The translations under genes and the position numbers were made by a program. Below are positions 47,217 through 60,180 of a stretch of 64,000 nt of DNA, in pieces. The notes beneath the pieces are model-generated. The model made no database searches, was not told where the DNA came from, and saw only the letters and a program-made list of their open reading frames with translations. Position 1 is the first letter of the stretch. Each line of letters opens with the position of its first letter. Source of the DNA: Costus lasius (taxonomy: Eukaryota; Streptophyta; Magnoliopsida; Zingiberales; Costaceae); contig CM050449.1 of NCBI GenBank assembly GCA_027563935.2, forward strand, positions 86,459,178 through 86,523,177, in the 5' to 3' direction.

Positions 47217-48020
47217 TTGAGGGCAAGTGAATTTTTTGAAATATATCTTGAGATAGAAAGGACTTTCAGAAGAAGAAGGAAACTCAAACAACTTCAGCAA
47301 AAAGAAGATCAAAATCAAATGGAGCATATTCTGCTAGACCTGAATAATGATCAAGCACCCCAACCTGTGGGGAATAACAATAACAGAACACTGAGAGATT
47401 ATGCTGCTCCCTCTGTTCATGGGCTACAATCAGAAATTGCTCGACCGAATGTAGAAGCCAATAATTTTGAGATTAAACCTATTTTACTTTCTATGGTTCA
47501 ACAACATCAATTTGGTGGTTCTCCTTTTGAGGACCCCAACATGTACCTTGTTATATTTTTAGAGTATTGTGATACATTGAAAATTAATGGTGTTTCTACT
47601 GATGCTATCAGGTTGAGATTGTTCCCCTTCTCTTTAAGGGACAAAGCAAAAGCATGGCTTCATACAATACCTTCAGCTTCCATAAGGATATGGGGAGAGT
47701 TATCACAAGCCTTCCTTTTAAAGTACTTCCCTCCTTCCAAGACAATACAATTGAGAAATCAAATCACGAGTTTCATGTAGAAGGACGGGGAATCATTGTA
47801 TGAGGCTTGGGACAGATTCAAGGAATTGCAAAGAATGTGCCCATATCATGGCATAAAGACTTGGTTTTTGGTTCACACATTTTATAATGGACTAAACTAT
47901 AACATAAGGCTCACAATAGATGCTGTAGCCGGAGGTGCTTTAATGAACAAAGGAGTTGAAGATGCCATGAACCTCTTGGAAGACATGACAATGAATCACC
48001 ATCAATGGTCTTCAGAATGA
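47217..48020 (+). pseudogene. Element A Gag
   Basis: The retrotransposon gag domain is visible: FSLRDKAKAWLHTIPSASI, then a TAG stop at 47778-47780, then DGESLYEAWDRFKELQRMCP and FYNGLNYNIRLTIDAVAGGA. Further Gag-like sequence with a damaged zinc-knuckle region (CEMCGVVGYVGTEC) follows to about 48330. Confidence 0.85.
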
Positions 48021-49084
48021 GGTACACTTTCCAGGCAGTCAGGTAAACTCGAACTTGATACTTTAACTACTCTTGCTGCGAAGGTAGATACTTTAACTAG
48101 GAAAATTGACTCTTGGTCTGTAAACTCTGTAGATGCTAATTCTTTGTCTTGTGAGATGTGTGGAGTTGTAGGCTATGTAGGTACAGAATGTCAATTGGGA
48201 GACGGTCAATTGACTCAAAATCATCCTGAACATATTAATGCAGTTGGAAACATGAATCCCATGAATAACCCTTATTCCAACACTCACAATCCAAGATGGC
48301 ATAACCACCCGAACTTCTTATATTGAAATACCTAACCAGTGCAACCAGGACAAGTGCCACCATAAGGTCAGCCCCCACAAGGAAATTACAGACAGCCTCC
48401 ACAGGGGAATTACAGACAACCTCCTGGATTTTAAGCCAAAAATTATAATCCACTTCAGAAGTCGAACCAGGATTCTCAGCTTGACTCTTTCATGACAAAC
48501 CAGAGTAAACAAATTGAAGGATTAATTAAGATGATGAAACTCATGATGTCAAGAATGGACTCCTTGAAAACTCATAATAAGATGTTGGAGAATTAGCTAG
48601 CCCAGCAAGCTAGCTCATCCTCCAGAGCACCAGGGAAACTTCCATCATAGCCGGAAGTTAACTCGAGGGAACATTGCAATGCAATCTCCACTCAGAGTGG
48701 CAAATAGCTTGAAGATCCAAAGATGCCAACTGATGATAGAGAAGAAGATGTAACACCAGATACAAGAGATTCGAACCAACAAACAACACCGGTAACACAT
48801 GAGCAAACTGAAGAAGAATGGCCCTATGTGGGGCCGCCAGCTTACAAACCTCCAATCCCTTTCCCACAGAGACTTGTTAAAGCCAAATTAGACAAATAAT
48901 TCGGTAAATTTTTGGAAGTTCTTAAAATTTCTGAAGGACATCTTGTCTAATAAGAGGAAGCTGGAATAATAGGGAACGGTTGCATTTACTGAAGAGTGCA
49001 GCGCGATCATACAAAACAAACTCCCCCAGAAACTCAAAGATCCAGTTAACTTCTCTATACCTTGCCAAATTGGGGAGATGACCT

Positions 49085-49330
49085 TCTAGTGAGCCTTATG
49101 TGATTTGGGAGCGCGTGTCAGCTTTATGCCTCTATCTTTATGTAATAAGCTAGACTTGGGAGATTTGAAGAGTACTAATATTTCTCTACAGCTGGCAGAC
49201 ATATTAGTTTGCCGTCCCGTTGGTATCCTGGAGGACGTGCCCATAAAAGTTGGAGATTATTTTGTTCCTGCAGATTTTATTGTCTTAAAATTGATGAGGA
49301 TGACAGACTCCCTATCATTCTAAGCAGACC
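49085..49330 (+). pseudogene. Element A protease remnant
   Basis: The frame reads LGARVSFMPLSLCNKLDLGD-like sequence (GARVSFMPLSLCNKLDLGD), then DVPIKVGDYFVPADFIVL. This is the Athila protease region. A frameshift near 49300 joins it to the RT frame. Confidence 0.75.
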
Positions 49331-50790
49331 TTTTCTTGCTACGACTAATGCAGTCATCGATGTCAAGAACGAAAAACTGGATTTGAACATCGGTGACAAT
49401 GTTGTTCAGTTTGATTTGTCTGACTCTTTGAAAAAACCTTCTCTTACAGGTACATGTTGTAGTGTGGAGATCATAGAGAAAGCTGTGCAGAATATTGAGC
49501 CTTATAGGAGAGAGGTAGATCCACTTGAGTTGAGTTTAGTTAGTTATGATGATCAAGATCTTGATGAGAAATCCAAAGAATACACTGCACTTCTAGACTC
49601 GGACCCAACCATAGAGTATACATCTATGGAGGTGGGGGCGACACTTGAAGACAATCTTGAAGCACAAGGACCAAAGAAACTTGAATTCAAAAACCTACCA
49701 AGCACATTAAGATATGAATTCTTACGTGACAATTCTACATACCCGGTAATAGTTAGTGCTGATTTGAACAAAGGGCAAACTGAACTCCTTTTAGAAGAAC
49801 TCCGTCTTCACAAAAAGGTAATTGGCTATTCACTTGATGATATTAAAGGGATTAACCCTTCAATTTGCATGCACAGGATATTACTTGAGCAAAATAGCAA
49901 GCCTTCAGTAGAGTTTCAACGCCGACTTAACCCGCATATGAAAAATGTTGCGAAGAAAGAGGTGCTCAAACTTTTGGATGCAGGAGTTATATACCCCATA
50001 TCTGACAGCTCTTGGGTGAGCCCGGTACATGTTGTACCAAAGAAGGGAAGTATCACTGTAATTAAGAATGATTCTGATGAATTGATACCTACACACACAG
50101 TAACAGGTTGGAGAATGTGTATCGATTATAGGAAATTGAATTCTGCTACATGAAAAGATCATTTTCCTCTACCGTTTATTGATAAGATATTGGATAGATT
50201 AGCACATAATTCTTACTTTTGTTTCTTGGATGGTTTTTTAGGTTTTTCCTAAATTCCTTTCCATCCTGATGGTCAAGAAAAAATGGCATTCACCAGTCCC
50301 TATGGTACTTATGCATATAGGAGGATGCCCTTCGGCCTTTGCAATTCCCTTGCAACATTCCAACGGGCGATGATGGCAATCTTTGCAGATTATAATGAGG
50401 ACTTTATGGACATATTCATGGATGACTTTTCTGTGTATGGTTCTTCCTTTAGCCACTGCTTGTCTAACTTATCTAAGGTTTTGCAAAAATGTGAAGAAGT
50501 GAACCTAGTGTTAAACTGGGAGAAGTGTCACTTTATGGTTAAGGAAGATATAGTCCTTGGGCATCTAATCTCTGAGCGTGGGATAAAAGTAGACAGAGCG
50601 AAAGTTGAAGTCATTGAAAATTTGAAACCACCTACAACAGTCAAGGGAATTCGGAGCTTTCTGGGCCACGTTGGGTTTTACAGAAGATTCATCAAAGATT
50701 TTTCAAAAATAGCCTGCCCTTTAACAAATCTTCTGGCTAAAGATTCAATCTTTTGTTTTGACAAGGAATGTGAAGAAGCCTTCTAGAAAC
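49290..50790 (+). pseudogene. Element A reverse transcriptase
   Basis: The region holds EVLKLLDAGVIYPISDSSWV, WRMCIDYRKLN, a TGA stop at 50151-50153, and then TSPYGTYAYRRMPFGLCNS and catalytic IFMDDFSVYGSSF. SFLGHVGFYRRFIKDFSKIA and a TAG stop at 50784-50786 follow. The short palm sequence between the two open pieces contains a further stop. Confidence 0.88.
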
Positions 50791-51250
50791 TCAAAGAGGC
50801 CCTGATCTCCGTGCCTGTGATCCAACCTCCAGATTGGTCTATACCTTTTGAACTCATGTGTGATGCAAGCGACTAGGCTGTGGGGGTTGTCTTGGGACAG
50901 AGAAAGGACAAGAAGCTACATGCCATATACTATGCTAGTAGAACACTTGATGATGCACAGATGAACTATGCCACCACAGAAAAGGAGCTACTTGCAATAG
51001 TTTTTTGCTTTCGATAAGTTTTACTCATATTTAGTTAATTCGAAAGAAATTGTTTTTACTAATCATGCAGCTATCAAATATCTGGTCAACAAGAAAGATG
51101 CCAAGCCAAGACTTATTTGATTGATACTTCTTTTGCAAGAATTTGATATGGAGATCAGAGACAAGAAGGGGAGTGAAAACCTTGTAGCAGACCACCTCTC
51201 ATGACTGGAGCGAGATGTTGAGAGGAGCCCTGAAGAAGAGTTGGAAGTAA
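50791..51250 (+). pseudogene. Element A RNase H remnant
   Basis: Fragments read PFELMCDASD, then a TAG, VGVVLGQRKDKKLHAIYYAS, a one-base T-run shift near 51000-51010, and EIRDKKGSENLVADHLS followed by a TGA at 51202-51204. These are the DAS/ADHLSR landmarks of RNase H. Confidence 0.82.
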
Positions 51251-51379
51251 ATAACACATTCCTAGAAGAACATCTCTATGCACTCTTAGAACAACAAGTA
51301 CCATGGTATGCAGATTTTGTGAACTATATTGTTTCTAACATTCTTCTTCCTGATCTTACTTTTCAGAAAAAGAAGAAGT

Positions 51380-52500
51380 TCCTGCATGATGTGAAGTTCG
51401 ATTACTAGGACGAACCTTATCTATACCGGCGGTGCGCTGACGGACTCTAGAGACAATGCATCCCTGAAGCCGAGATACATGACGTGCTAACTCATTATCA
51501 CTGTTCACCTTATGGTGGACACGCTGGAGCGGCCAAAATAGCCTTCAAAGTCTTATAGTCAGGTTTATTTTGGCCCTCTATTTTTCATGATGCTCGACAC
51601 TTTACTCTAACATGTGACAGCTGCCAACGAACTGAAAACATCTCAAAGAGGGATGAACTTCCACTAATTGATATATTGGAGACGGAGATTTTTGATGTAT
51701 GGGAGATTGACTTCATGGGACCCTTCTCATTTTCATGTGGTAAATGGTATATTCTTGTTGCCGTCGACTACGTGTCTAAGTCGGTTGAGGCTTCCGCAGA
51801 AGCTACTAATGATTCCAGGGTCGTTATGAAGCTTATGAAGAGAACGATTTTCCCCAGATTTGGAGTTCCACGTATTCTGATAAGTGATGGAGGTTCTCAC
51901 TTCATCGAGCAGTAATTTGGAGCACTCTTGAAGAAATATGGTGTAAAGCACAAGATTGCCATGCCCTATCATCCTCAGACTAGTGGTCGAGTAGAGGTTT
52001 CTAATAGAGAGATTAAGTAGATCCTTGAGAAAACTATATATAGATCACAGAAGGATTGGGCACTAAAACTACCTGAAGCTCTATGGGCTTACAAAACCGT
52101 ATACAAGACACCCCTAGGTATGTCTCCTTTCCAAATCATTTATGAGAAATCATGTCACTTACTTGTTGAACTTGAGCACAGGGCATTTTGGACTGTCAAG
52201 CAAATCAATTATGACTTCAAGAGTGCCGGTGAGAAAAGAAAGCTACAACTTGATGAATTGGAAGAGATGTGTCTATACGCATATGAAAATGCCAAGATCT
52301 ACAAGGCACGCACTAAACATTGGCATGACAAATGCATTTTGAAGAAGAAATTTCAAGTAGGGGACAAGGTGTTACTATTCAACTGCAGACTTTGACTGTT
52401 TCCAGGGAAGCTCCGAACAAGGTGGTCTGGCCCCTTTGTGGTACAACAAGTCTAGCCTTATGGTGCCATCACAATTTGGACATAATACACTAGGAGTTTT
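51380..52500 (+). pseudogene. Element A integrase
   Basis: Visible parts are the zinc finger region (CIPEAE...HYHCSPYGGHAG-like), [51 protein letters not shown] and PFQIIYEKSCHLLVELEHRA, then KVLLFNCRL and PGKLRTRWSGPF. Stops lie at 51406, 51556, 51913, 52018 and 52393. Confidence 0.86.
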
Positions 52501-52509
52501 ATCGTCAAT

Positions 52510-53322
52510 GGACATATGCTCAAGCATTGCTTCAAGGATGAGAGGATTGAGAAAGGAGTTATTCTTACCCTTTCAGATCCCACAGACTTGGTGACTTAGA
52601 AACCTTTCACGGTCGAGCTATTGACCTTAAACTAGCGCTCTTGGGAGGAAACCCAAGTTTTTGTTTGATTGATTCGTATTAAGTTGATTTTTAGTTTCTA
52701 GTTCATGTTAGATGAGTACTTTGATTGTCTAGTTTTATATAGTCTCTTTTGGTGGGTTTTGATCAAGAATTTATGCTGATAAGAGTATTATTTTGTGATG
52801 TAGGTTTAACTGGGTGAACAGAAAATTTGAGCCGGACTTTTTCAGCAACACTGTGCACTTCACGGCCACGTGAACCCCATGGGGTTCACCCGTGAAGTCT
52901 ACTACAAGTAACGAAAAAACTAGGTTTTCACGGAAATATTCGCAGCAACGGGGTGAATTTGGCGATCCAGGATGGAGTATAATGCTTTGAGATGTCACAT
53001 TTCTTACAGAGGACTTCACGGTCAGGTGAACCCCATGGGGTTCACCCGTGAAGCCTTCTATACTCGAGCACAACACTTTTCCTACAGAGCACTTCATGGG
53101 TAGGTGAACCCAGTAGGGTTCGCCCGTGATTCAGAGTATGTTGAAAACATCTAGAGGACTTCACAGCCTGGTGAACCCCATGGGGTTCAGCCGTATTTCT
53201 GACAAAGCCGAAATTTTCTAAAGAACTTCACTAGCGAGTGAACCCGGCGGGGTTCACCGATGCTTTCGATTATAGCTCTGTCGTATTTATGGAAAATCAT
53301 GGGTAGGGCCCAACCCCGCATG
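52510..53322 (+). mobile_element. Element A 3' internal non-coding region
   Basis: It begins after TTGGGAGGAAACCCAAG (about 52643). GGTGAACCCCATGGGGTTCACC words recur at about 52870, 53022, 53102, 53170 and 53237. It ends where minus-strand LTR4 begins. Confidence 0.78.
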
Positions 53323-54852
53323 TGATAGGTGCATACCGCAAGTGCACGGTCTATCACGTAATAAAAAGTTTTGATCCTATGAAGACTAGGGGTCAAGTAC
53401 TAACTGATCAGTTAACTAATAGCTAGGCGATCAAATAAGTGTAGGAGTGTTACTAATGTCCTAATGCAAGTAAGTAAACTAAGATAGGTTAAAAATAGAC
53501 AAAAATGTAAATGGGTTGTAAAGATCTTGAGAGAGAATCAGGGTTTTGGGTTTCACCACACTGAAGCATGAAGGAAAGTTAATGTTGGTATTTTAAATAT
53601 GTTTTACCTATGTTCTTAAGGTGATCATTCCTAAGGTACAGACGCGCTCCCTCTCAGGACACGGTCCGGTATCTAACTTAACCCAAGTCTCCTACTCTCG
53701 TGGCATACTGGGTTAAGTAGACCCAATGGGTTCTATGAAGAATTAGGGTTCCTCGGGTGATTTCGATAACTCTCATGGCCGAAATCACTAGTCCAGTCTA
53801 AGGGGATTTGACGTTGTGGTTCACCTCTCAGTCCTTCCCACAACGTCTAAAATATAAATATGTATGGCCAGTACATAATCATGAATTAAAACTTCCTAGA
53901 CATGAATAAGAATAAAGATAAATTTGAGCAAAATATAAATCAAGCATTAAAGATCAACATTCTTACAGTGGGCTACGCCCAAACCCTGAAAAGAAGTTTA
54001 CACTACAAGATACATTGTTAAACACATGAAATCTCTCATACAAATCAAATCAAACCAAGGGGAAAAGTAGATCCTTGACAGGAGAGGGTAGAGCATGATC
54101 CTTAGCGTCAAAACGAGAAGGAAATTGAGCCAGAATAGCCCTTTCGTCGCCGAAAATCGCTTAAAACCCTAGGTCTTTCCCCTTTCTCCTGTTCTCCCCA
54201 ACCGCCACACAAAATTCGATGATTCCTATACCAAATTGTTGCTTGCTCAGTTGGGAAGGTCTCCCCCAAATTTCGGCAAAATCCGCTCCAAAAATGGCAA
54301 AATATGGGTGAAAAACCAAACGGGTGTCGAACTGGGTGGAACCATTCATGGCCGTGTATCGATGCATGGCTCTACCGTGAATGGTTTAGTGAACTTTAAA
54401 TTTGGAAAAACTTACTCTTCACGGCCATGCATGTGTTCACGGGTGCGCCCGTGAACATCTCGTTGAATTCTAGAGAAGTTGGCCGATCCCTTCACGGCCG
54501 TGCAAGTATGCACGGGCATGCCTGTGAAAGGCTCGACGCAGTCTGGGAAGACAGTGTCATACACAGCCGTGCATGGATGCACGGCCATGCCCATGAAGAG
54601 CGTGGAAAACTCTGTTTTAGCTGAAATTTGACCTATAGCTTCGTCTCATCATAAGGAATCATCCCATAACTTCAGATCTTCCAAAATCCACCAAATTTTG
54701 GGGGAAATCCCTACATTTCAATAAAACCAAGGAAAAGTGAAGATTCTGAATAATGTAAAGCATTTAGGCAAATAAATAAGACAAATCATACATTTTAATC
54801 CTAAATAATAATAAAATTAAGCCGCGATATATCATATATATGCATGCTATCA
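53323..54852 (-). repeat. LTR4: Athila-type LTR of a minus-strand element
   Basis: Plus-strand start TGATAGGTGCATACCGCAAG and end ATGCTATCA. It contains the CTCTCAGGACACGGTCC and CTACTCTCGTGG blocks common to these LTRs, and CACGGCC/GGCCATGC words at 54345-54600. It is followed by a GCTTGAGGATAAGCAAAAC-type internal tip on the minus strand. Confidence 0.82.
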
Positions 54853-57800
54853 AAATACATCGGACTTAAAGTTTTGCTTATCCTCAAGCAATTGAATTGT
54901 CTAAAACACAGTGATAGAAGGAAATGAAAAATCTCGGCTAGCTTTGGTATATCTAACAGGGTTATAATTTAGTCATAGTAGGCCACGAGTTATAATGCAG
55001 TGTCGAAAGCAAATTAAACTAAATATTACTAATACAATCACTTAGAGTATGCATAATTGACAATACTAAAGACCTTTACAACACATCTCACATAAATGAT
55101 ATAATTGATCAAGCATTTATAAAGCAAATGGTTGTACATCAAGTCATGGGAAAATAGCATCAGTACCACATATTCTCTATGTGGTGCCTGTTGGTGTATA
55201 TGCCATAGGACCTAGTTTTGGTCCATCTTTGTACTACTTGACTCTGCTATTAATATATATATCTTTCTTGCATTGTCGTTATCATTGTTTGTCTACACCT
55301 GCGATTGTGTACTTACATGATAATGTCCCTGGAGACAGATTGGATCTGTGCTCAAACTATAGTCCCCAGTCGATGTACCTGAGAGGATATGGGACAACTC
55401 TGGTACTTGAGAGACTGGTATGTGGGCTGGTTAGGCACGTGGTGCTAACGCAGACACATGGGTATATCATTGGAGGATATACTGGACAGACCCGCTGTGA
55501 GGCTATGACTTGGTGTCATGAGTTATCCTCACAAGTGACAGGAGATGCATTGATCCCTTGACTTGAGGTCATTGACCATTCTATATGGTTAGGGACTTGC
55601 TTTGATGCAACCTAACACCTTGCCGTAGTTGGGAGATCATAACGGTTGTCATTGAGCATGTCACGACCCATATGAGAAGGTCAATGGACAGACATAGGAT
55701 TTGCCCCTTCCTTTGGGAAGTATGATATCCATGGAGCTCCCTTATGGTTCTATGACTGAGAGTGTATGGTCATACCCAGGTGAGAACCTGTTTTAGTCAT
55801 AGCCATGTGATTGGATGAAAACAAGTGGTGACACACTCGTCCAATCGGATATCAGTACGGCAAAGAGACTGTAATGCATCTGTACCTAGTTGCGATGATG
55901 GGGATGTCGATGTCGATATCCATTCCAATAACCTGGGTAGCAGCGATACACTGCTAGGTGCCACTCACTACTTGTAATGACCTTTGGTCAGCACTGCTAG
56001 AGTTAGAGGAACCTACAGGGTCGCACACCTTGATACTCGAGTTTTCATATTGATCGGGTAGCCTTTAGATCGAGTTATTGGATAACTCGAATCTATTTGG
56101 GAGATTTCATCAGCGCCAATGAGCCTGATGAGATGGAAGAAACTTATTGGGGCCAACTTCCGTTTTTGGCATATCGATCAAATTAACCATGGTTAGCCTC
56201 ATTTAACTATGGGTTAAATTGGATTGGATCCAATAGCTTGGTTAACATGCATAATGGACTTTGGGCTTGGCCCATTGCTTAGTTGGGCTTGCTAATAAGT
56301 TGTATTGAAGGGCTATGAGGCTTGAAGGGTATAATGGGGATGAATTAATGGGATAGGCGCATATGGAATTCTAGTTGGACTAGAATTTGCGCCTATGCCT
56401 TGTTTGGTATCTCCTAGGTGATTAAATCAAATTGGATTTGATTAAATCACACAAGATAATTGATTGGATTGTGTTTGACAATTGTGGGCTGATTATTAAC
56501 ATAATTAGAGTCCTAATTGGATTAGGACTTGCGCCCAAGCCACATTAGGCAATCCATCATATTGCCTTGACTAGGTCTAGGCGCATGGATGGGATTAATG
56601 CCTCATATGGCATGATATGGGCGCATATGGCTGATGCTTGCTTTGGCAAGTCTTAGGCGCATATGGGAGTGGAGATTTAATCAATATAATTGATTGGATA
56701 ATCTCCTAGAATCATGCCCTAATTGTCAACACTTGCCATTCTCCCCTAACCGCCTCTTCCTCCTATAAATAAGCCCTTGCCGCCCCCTCTCTTTATGATG
56801 CTAATTCCTTGGAGGCGTGAAGCATTAGAGGGCGACGGCTTGGAGAGCTTAGAGCTCTTCTTCTTCCATCAAGGGCGCAAGCATGCTTCTTCTCTTCCTT
56901 TCCTTGGCGCAAAGGAACAAGAAGGCTTGCGGCGTTGTCTTCTCCTTCCATCTCCTTGGCGCATCACATCTTGGTGGTGGCGCAAGTTGCTTGGAGGACT
57001 CTCCTAAGGCATGGATCTTCTTCCCGAGGCTAGCACCGGGCGAGGAAGAAGAAAACTTGAGGAATCCGTGTGTGCGAGACTGCAGAGGGCGAACACTTGG
57101 GCGCCTTCATCGACATCGGCTTCCAATTGCTTAAAGGTACTTACTATCACATCGTGTCGACCCCCTCGCAAGAGATCTTCACTGGGTTTTTGGGACTAGC
57201 CTGTTTCGGGGACATTCTTCCGCTGCGTAAAATGTATGTCCATGGCTCTGAAAATTTGTAAAATGTCCCCGGGGTTTTCCAACAGTGCCTTTTTTTTTTA
57301 TAGTGCCAAGCTAGAGAGTAGAGAACCTCATGGCTTCGGTACCACTGCGAGTAGGTGATGTCTGGGGATAGTGCCAAGCATAAGACAAAGGGAACTTAGG
57401 TGCCACTATCCTTTTTATATCATTGCTAGGAACAGTGCCAAATGGAAGTACAATGTGCAATGTACAAGTACACTTCAGTACCGCTGTTATTATTTCTTAT
57501 TCCCATGACAAGATGCAATGAATAATGAATTTATGAATCTGGATGCAAATAATCATGTCACATGTGATGCATGTCAGGGTTAAGGTAAAGACAACAAGCA
57601 AACTCTCCATGATCATAGAAATAATGAGTTGAGTTAATTAAAACATTCAACTGCACCAAACAAAAGGCTAAGTGTGCAAACTGTAACCAATATAGAATCC
57701 AAAGAATGCAAGATTTTCATTTGAATCAATCTAGTACCCATAGAACAAATCAACTTCAAAGATGAAGCAAATATCAAAAATGTGGGGTAGGGTAGACACC

Positions 57801-58141
57801 TAAGATGTTGAAACCACTAGAAAAGTAAAGTCATGCAAAAAGAGAAATGATAAGATGATAAAAGAAAATTAACAAAAGCTGACAGAAGAAAACTAACAAC
57901 TGAAATGAAACAACTGGTAACAGAGTAGCTGACCAAATGATGGTAAAACCAATGATGCTATCCCCAACGCCGACGTAGTCACTGCTGAAGTTCATGAACA
58001 GACTTCATGATGGAAGACTGGACCCGTCCATGGCGTCCTACTTCAGCCTCAAGGTCGTGAAGCCGATCAAACCCATCATCGCCTCCATGCGGTCCAACTG
58101 GGTGGTAGGTCACTGAGAAGGCAGTGGTGGAGTGTTATATC
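54853..58141 (-). mobile_element. 3' internal fragment of the LTR4 element, interrupted by a solo LTR
   Basis: The part next to LTR4 has the Athila 3' tip. After the solo LTR (55189-57284) it resumes with GGTACCACTGC..GTGCCAAGC phrases. Near 57960-58110 it holds degenerate sequence in the position of the env-like ORF C-terminus. It ends at the PBS side of LTR5. Confidence 0.65.
55184..57289 (+). mobile_element. Solo LTR of another family, TSD GTGCC
   Basis: A 2096-bp LTR (55189-57284) starts TGTTGGTGTATATGCC and ends GGGGTTTTCCAACA, flanked on both sides by GTGCC. A TATA-like CCTATAAATAAGCCC at about 56763 suggests plus-strand sense. The TGTTGG..CCAACA ends resemble Ty1/copia LTRs, but with no internal sequence the superfamily is not certain. 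Confidence 0.88.
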
Positions 58142-58149
58142 CCAACAAG

Positions 58150-58191
58150 TAGCTAGACAAAAACTTATCTCTGGCGTTGCCGCCAAAAACT
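58150..58191 (-). other. PBS-side junction of LTR5
   Basis: The minus strand reads AGTTTTTGGCGGCAACGCC directly after LTR5, a mutated Athila-type PBS. Only some tens of bases of 5' internal sequence remain before the LTR4 element fragment. Confidence 0.65.
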
Positions 58192-59894
58192 TGTTGTGTC
58201 CGCAAGTGCACGGATACTCGAAGTAATAAAAAATATCGATCCCACAGAGATCTCATTTGTCAAGTACCGAATAATCGATTTTTTACTATCTAGGCAGTCG
58301 AAACTATGTAAGTGAATTATCGGAAGCTAACGAAAATACCATAGAGAAACTGGGACTAGGGTTTCATCCACTTTGATTTCTATGACTAGATATGAATAGA
58401 AAATCGTCCGTTTAACTTTATCATGATAAAGATATAATTTACTTCATAAAAGGATTATCTCACTTTCGTGCAAACAATCATGCAAGGACCGATCCTCGCT
58501 TTCGCGCAAGATCTATCCCAAGCTGAAAATAAGTAAATTATCCATCAAAGAACTCAAGGATTACTTTCGTGCATCCGAATTCTATGTGGATCATCTTGAG
58601 TGGAATCTCAAGGATCACTTTCGTGCATCTGAGTCTCAACACAAGTTCTACTTATGGTTCTCCAACCTTTCGATCCTTACTTTCGCACAAGATCTTCACG
58701 TTTGATAAATTGACTCAATCCTAGATTCATACTATTAAACATGGCAATTATTCTTCTAAAATCAAGAAACAAGAACTAACCTAATTTCTTACAGTAAGTT
58801 CCTAACATTCAATTCTAGGGTTCCAAGTTCTCAAGCAAGTCACCTTTCGGTCCTTATTGCGAAAACTCTAAAACATGATTAATAATATGTTTCTATGGAG
58901 AATCAAAGAACAATTATCACAAAAGTAGAATTATCATGCTAAAATTATACTTGACGAAGTAATGAAAAGTTTATCTAGTCATTAAGAAATCAAAGGGAAT
59001 TACTCCCTAGTACGTAAGATATCGTTTCCACAGGGACGGATTGTCAAGTACCGAGTCTTCTTATCCTTGATAGTCAAGCGATTAAAGGTGTTGGTTTATG
59101 CAGCAATTGAAAATAAAAATAAATAAAACGAAAGTCGAACTATGAGAGAAAAATCAGATATCGGGTTTCACCACGTCTTTGAACTTAAAAGCGTAATGAA
59201 AAGTACTACTTTGATAATCTCTAGAAAACCAAGTATGTGTCCTCTTGAGCCGTGCCCCTCTCGGGTGTGCGACTCAACAACTGAGTTAGTCTCCTACTCT
59301 CGCGGTGGACAACTCCACAATCTACTTAGTTAGTCTCCTACTCTCGCGGTGGACTAAGCAGAGGTAGATCATGTGAAACAGGACACCAAGATTCCCCAAG
59401 TAGACTCTACGACTCTCGTAATAGAGCACACAAGTTTGATCAAGAAGAATGTGTTGATTGCGATTCACCTCTCAGTTGTTACCACAATCAACTAAAGTGC
59501 GAAAATCGATCCGGCCAAAAATCGATAAACACGAACGAAATAAATCTAGATCAAATGGTCTCAAAAGATATATCGACAAGCAATTCTTAACATTAATACT
59601 TGTAAATCATAAAGACGGGCTACGCCCGAATCCCGATAGAGGTTTTACACTAATACACACATGGTTACTACAAGTACAAGATTTATGATTAAGATGTAAA
59701 GGTTACAGAACAAAGTAGAAAAGAGGAAAGAACTAAGACAAACTCCTCCTCTCCTCCTTTGATGTCGCCTTTCTCTCTTTGGAATGTTATTTTCTCGCCT
59801 TGGAACCAGCCTTTGAGCCTTTAGCGCAATCCTCTCCTTGTGTTCGGCGACCAACCCCCCTACCCAAAAGATAACTCATCTCTTTTATAGACTT

Positions 59895-60020
59895 CAAGGT
59901 ACCTCTTCAAAGCATCTCTTCAAGGCACTTCTTCAAAGCACCTCTTCAAGGCACTTTTTCAAAGCACCTCTTCAAAGCACCTCTTCAAGGCATCTCTTCA
60001 AGGCATCTCTTCAAGGTGGC
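59895..60020. repeat. Minisatellite, about 15-bp unit
   Basis: Units of the type CTCTTCAAAGCACCT / CTCTTCAAGGCATCT repeat about nine times with small substitutions. Confidence 0.88.
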
Positions 60021-60039
60021 GCCAATCATGAACACCTTA

Positions 60040-60180
60040 TCCATATTCATGAATGTTTCTTCATTTGATGCTCATTCATGAATGTTTCTCATTAATGCTT
60101 GTTCATGAATGAGGAGTCATTAATGCTTGTTCATAAATGAGGAGTCATTAATGCTTGTTCATGAATGTTCCTCATTGGCG
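60040..60180. repeat. Tandem repeat with GTTCATGAATG core
   Basis: The phrase TTAATGCTTGTTCATGAATG, with GAGGAGTCA linkers, recurs about four times, with ATTCATGAATGTTTCT variants before it. Confidence 0.8.

Larger units (their letters stand above)
44109..53322 (+). mobile_element. Element A: decayed Athila-type Ty3/gypsy element, 3' LTR missing
   Basis: The 5' LTR (44109-47047, with nested LTR3) is followed by the Athila/Tat-type PBS, gag, protease, RT, RNase H and integrase on the plus strand. After integrase the phrase TTGGGAGGAAACCCAAG marks the 3' internal region. That region is cut at 53323 by a minus-strand LTR. The RT motif FMDDFSVYGSSF-like (MDDFSVYGSSF) and GGSHFIEQ in integrase place it in the Athila group. 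Many in-frame stops make it dead. Confidence 0.88.

Noticed and set aside
55181..55561. A 126-codon ORF with a hydrophobic start as a host gene
   Set aside because: It begins at the left end of a well-defined solo LTR with a target duplication.
56777..57261. Overlapping small ORFs after a TATA-like box
   Set aside because: They fall in the 3' part of the same solo LTR; the TATA box is more simply the LTR promoter.
60040..60180. A CRISPR-like array of repeats
   Set aside because: This is a plant genome, the units are directly tandem with variable linkers, and they lie in an LTR.
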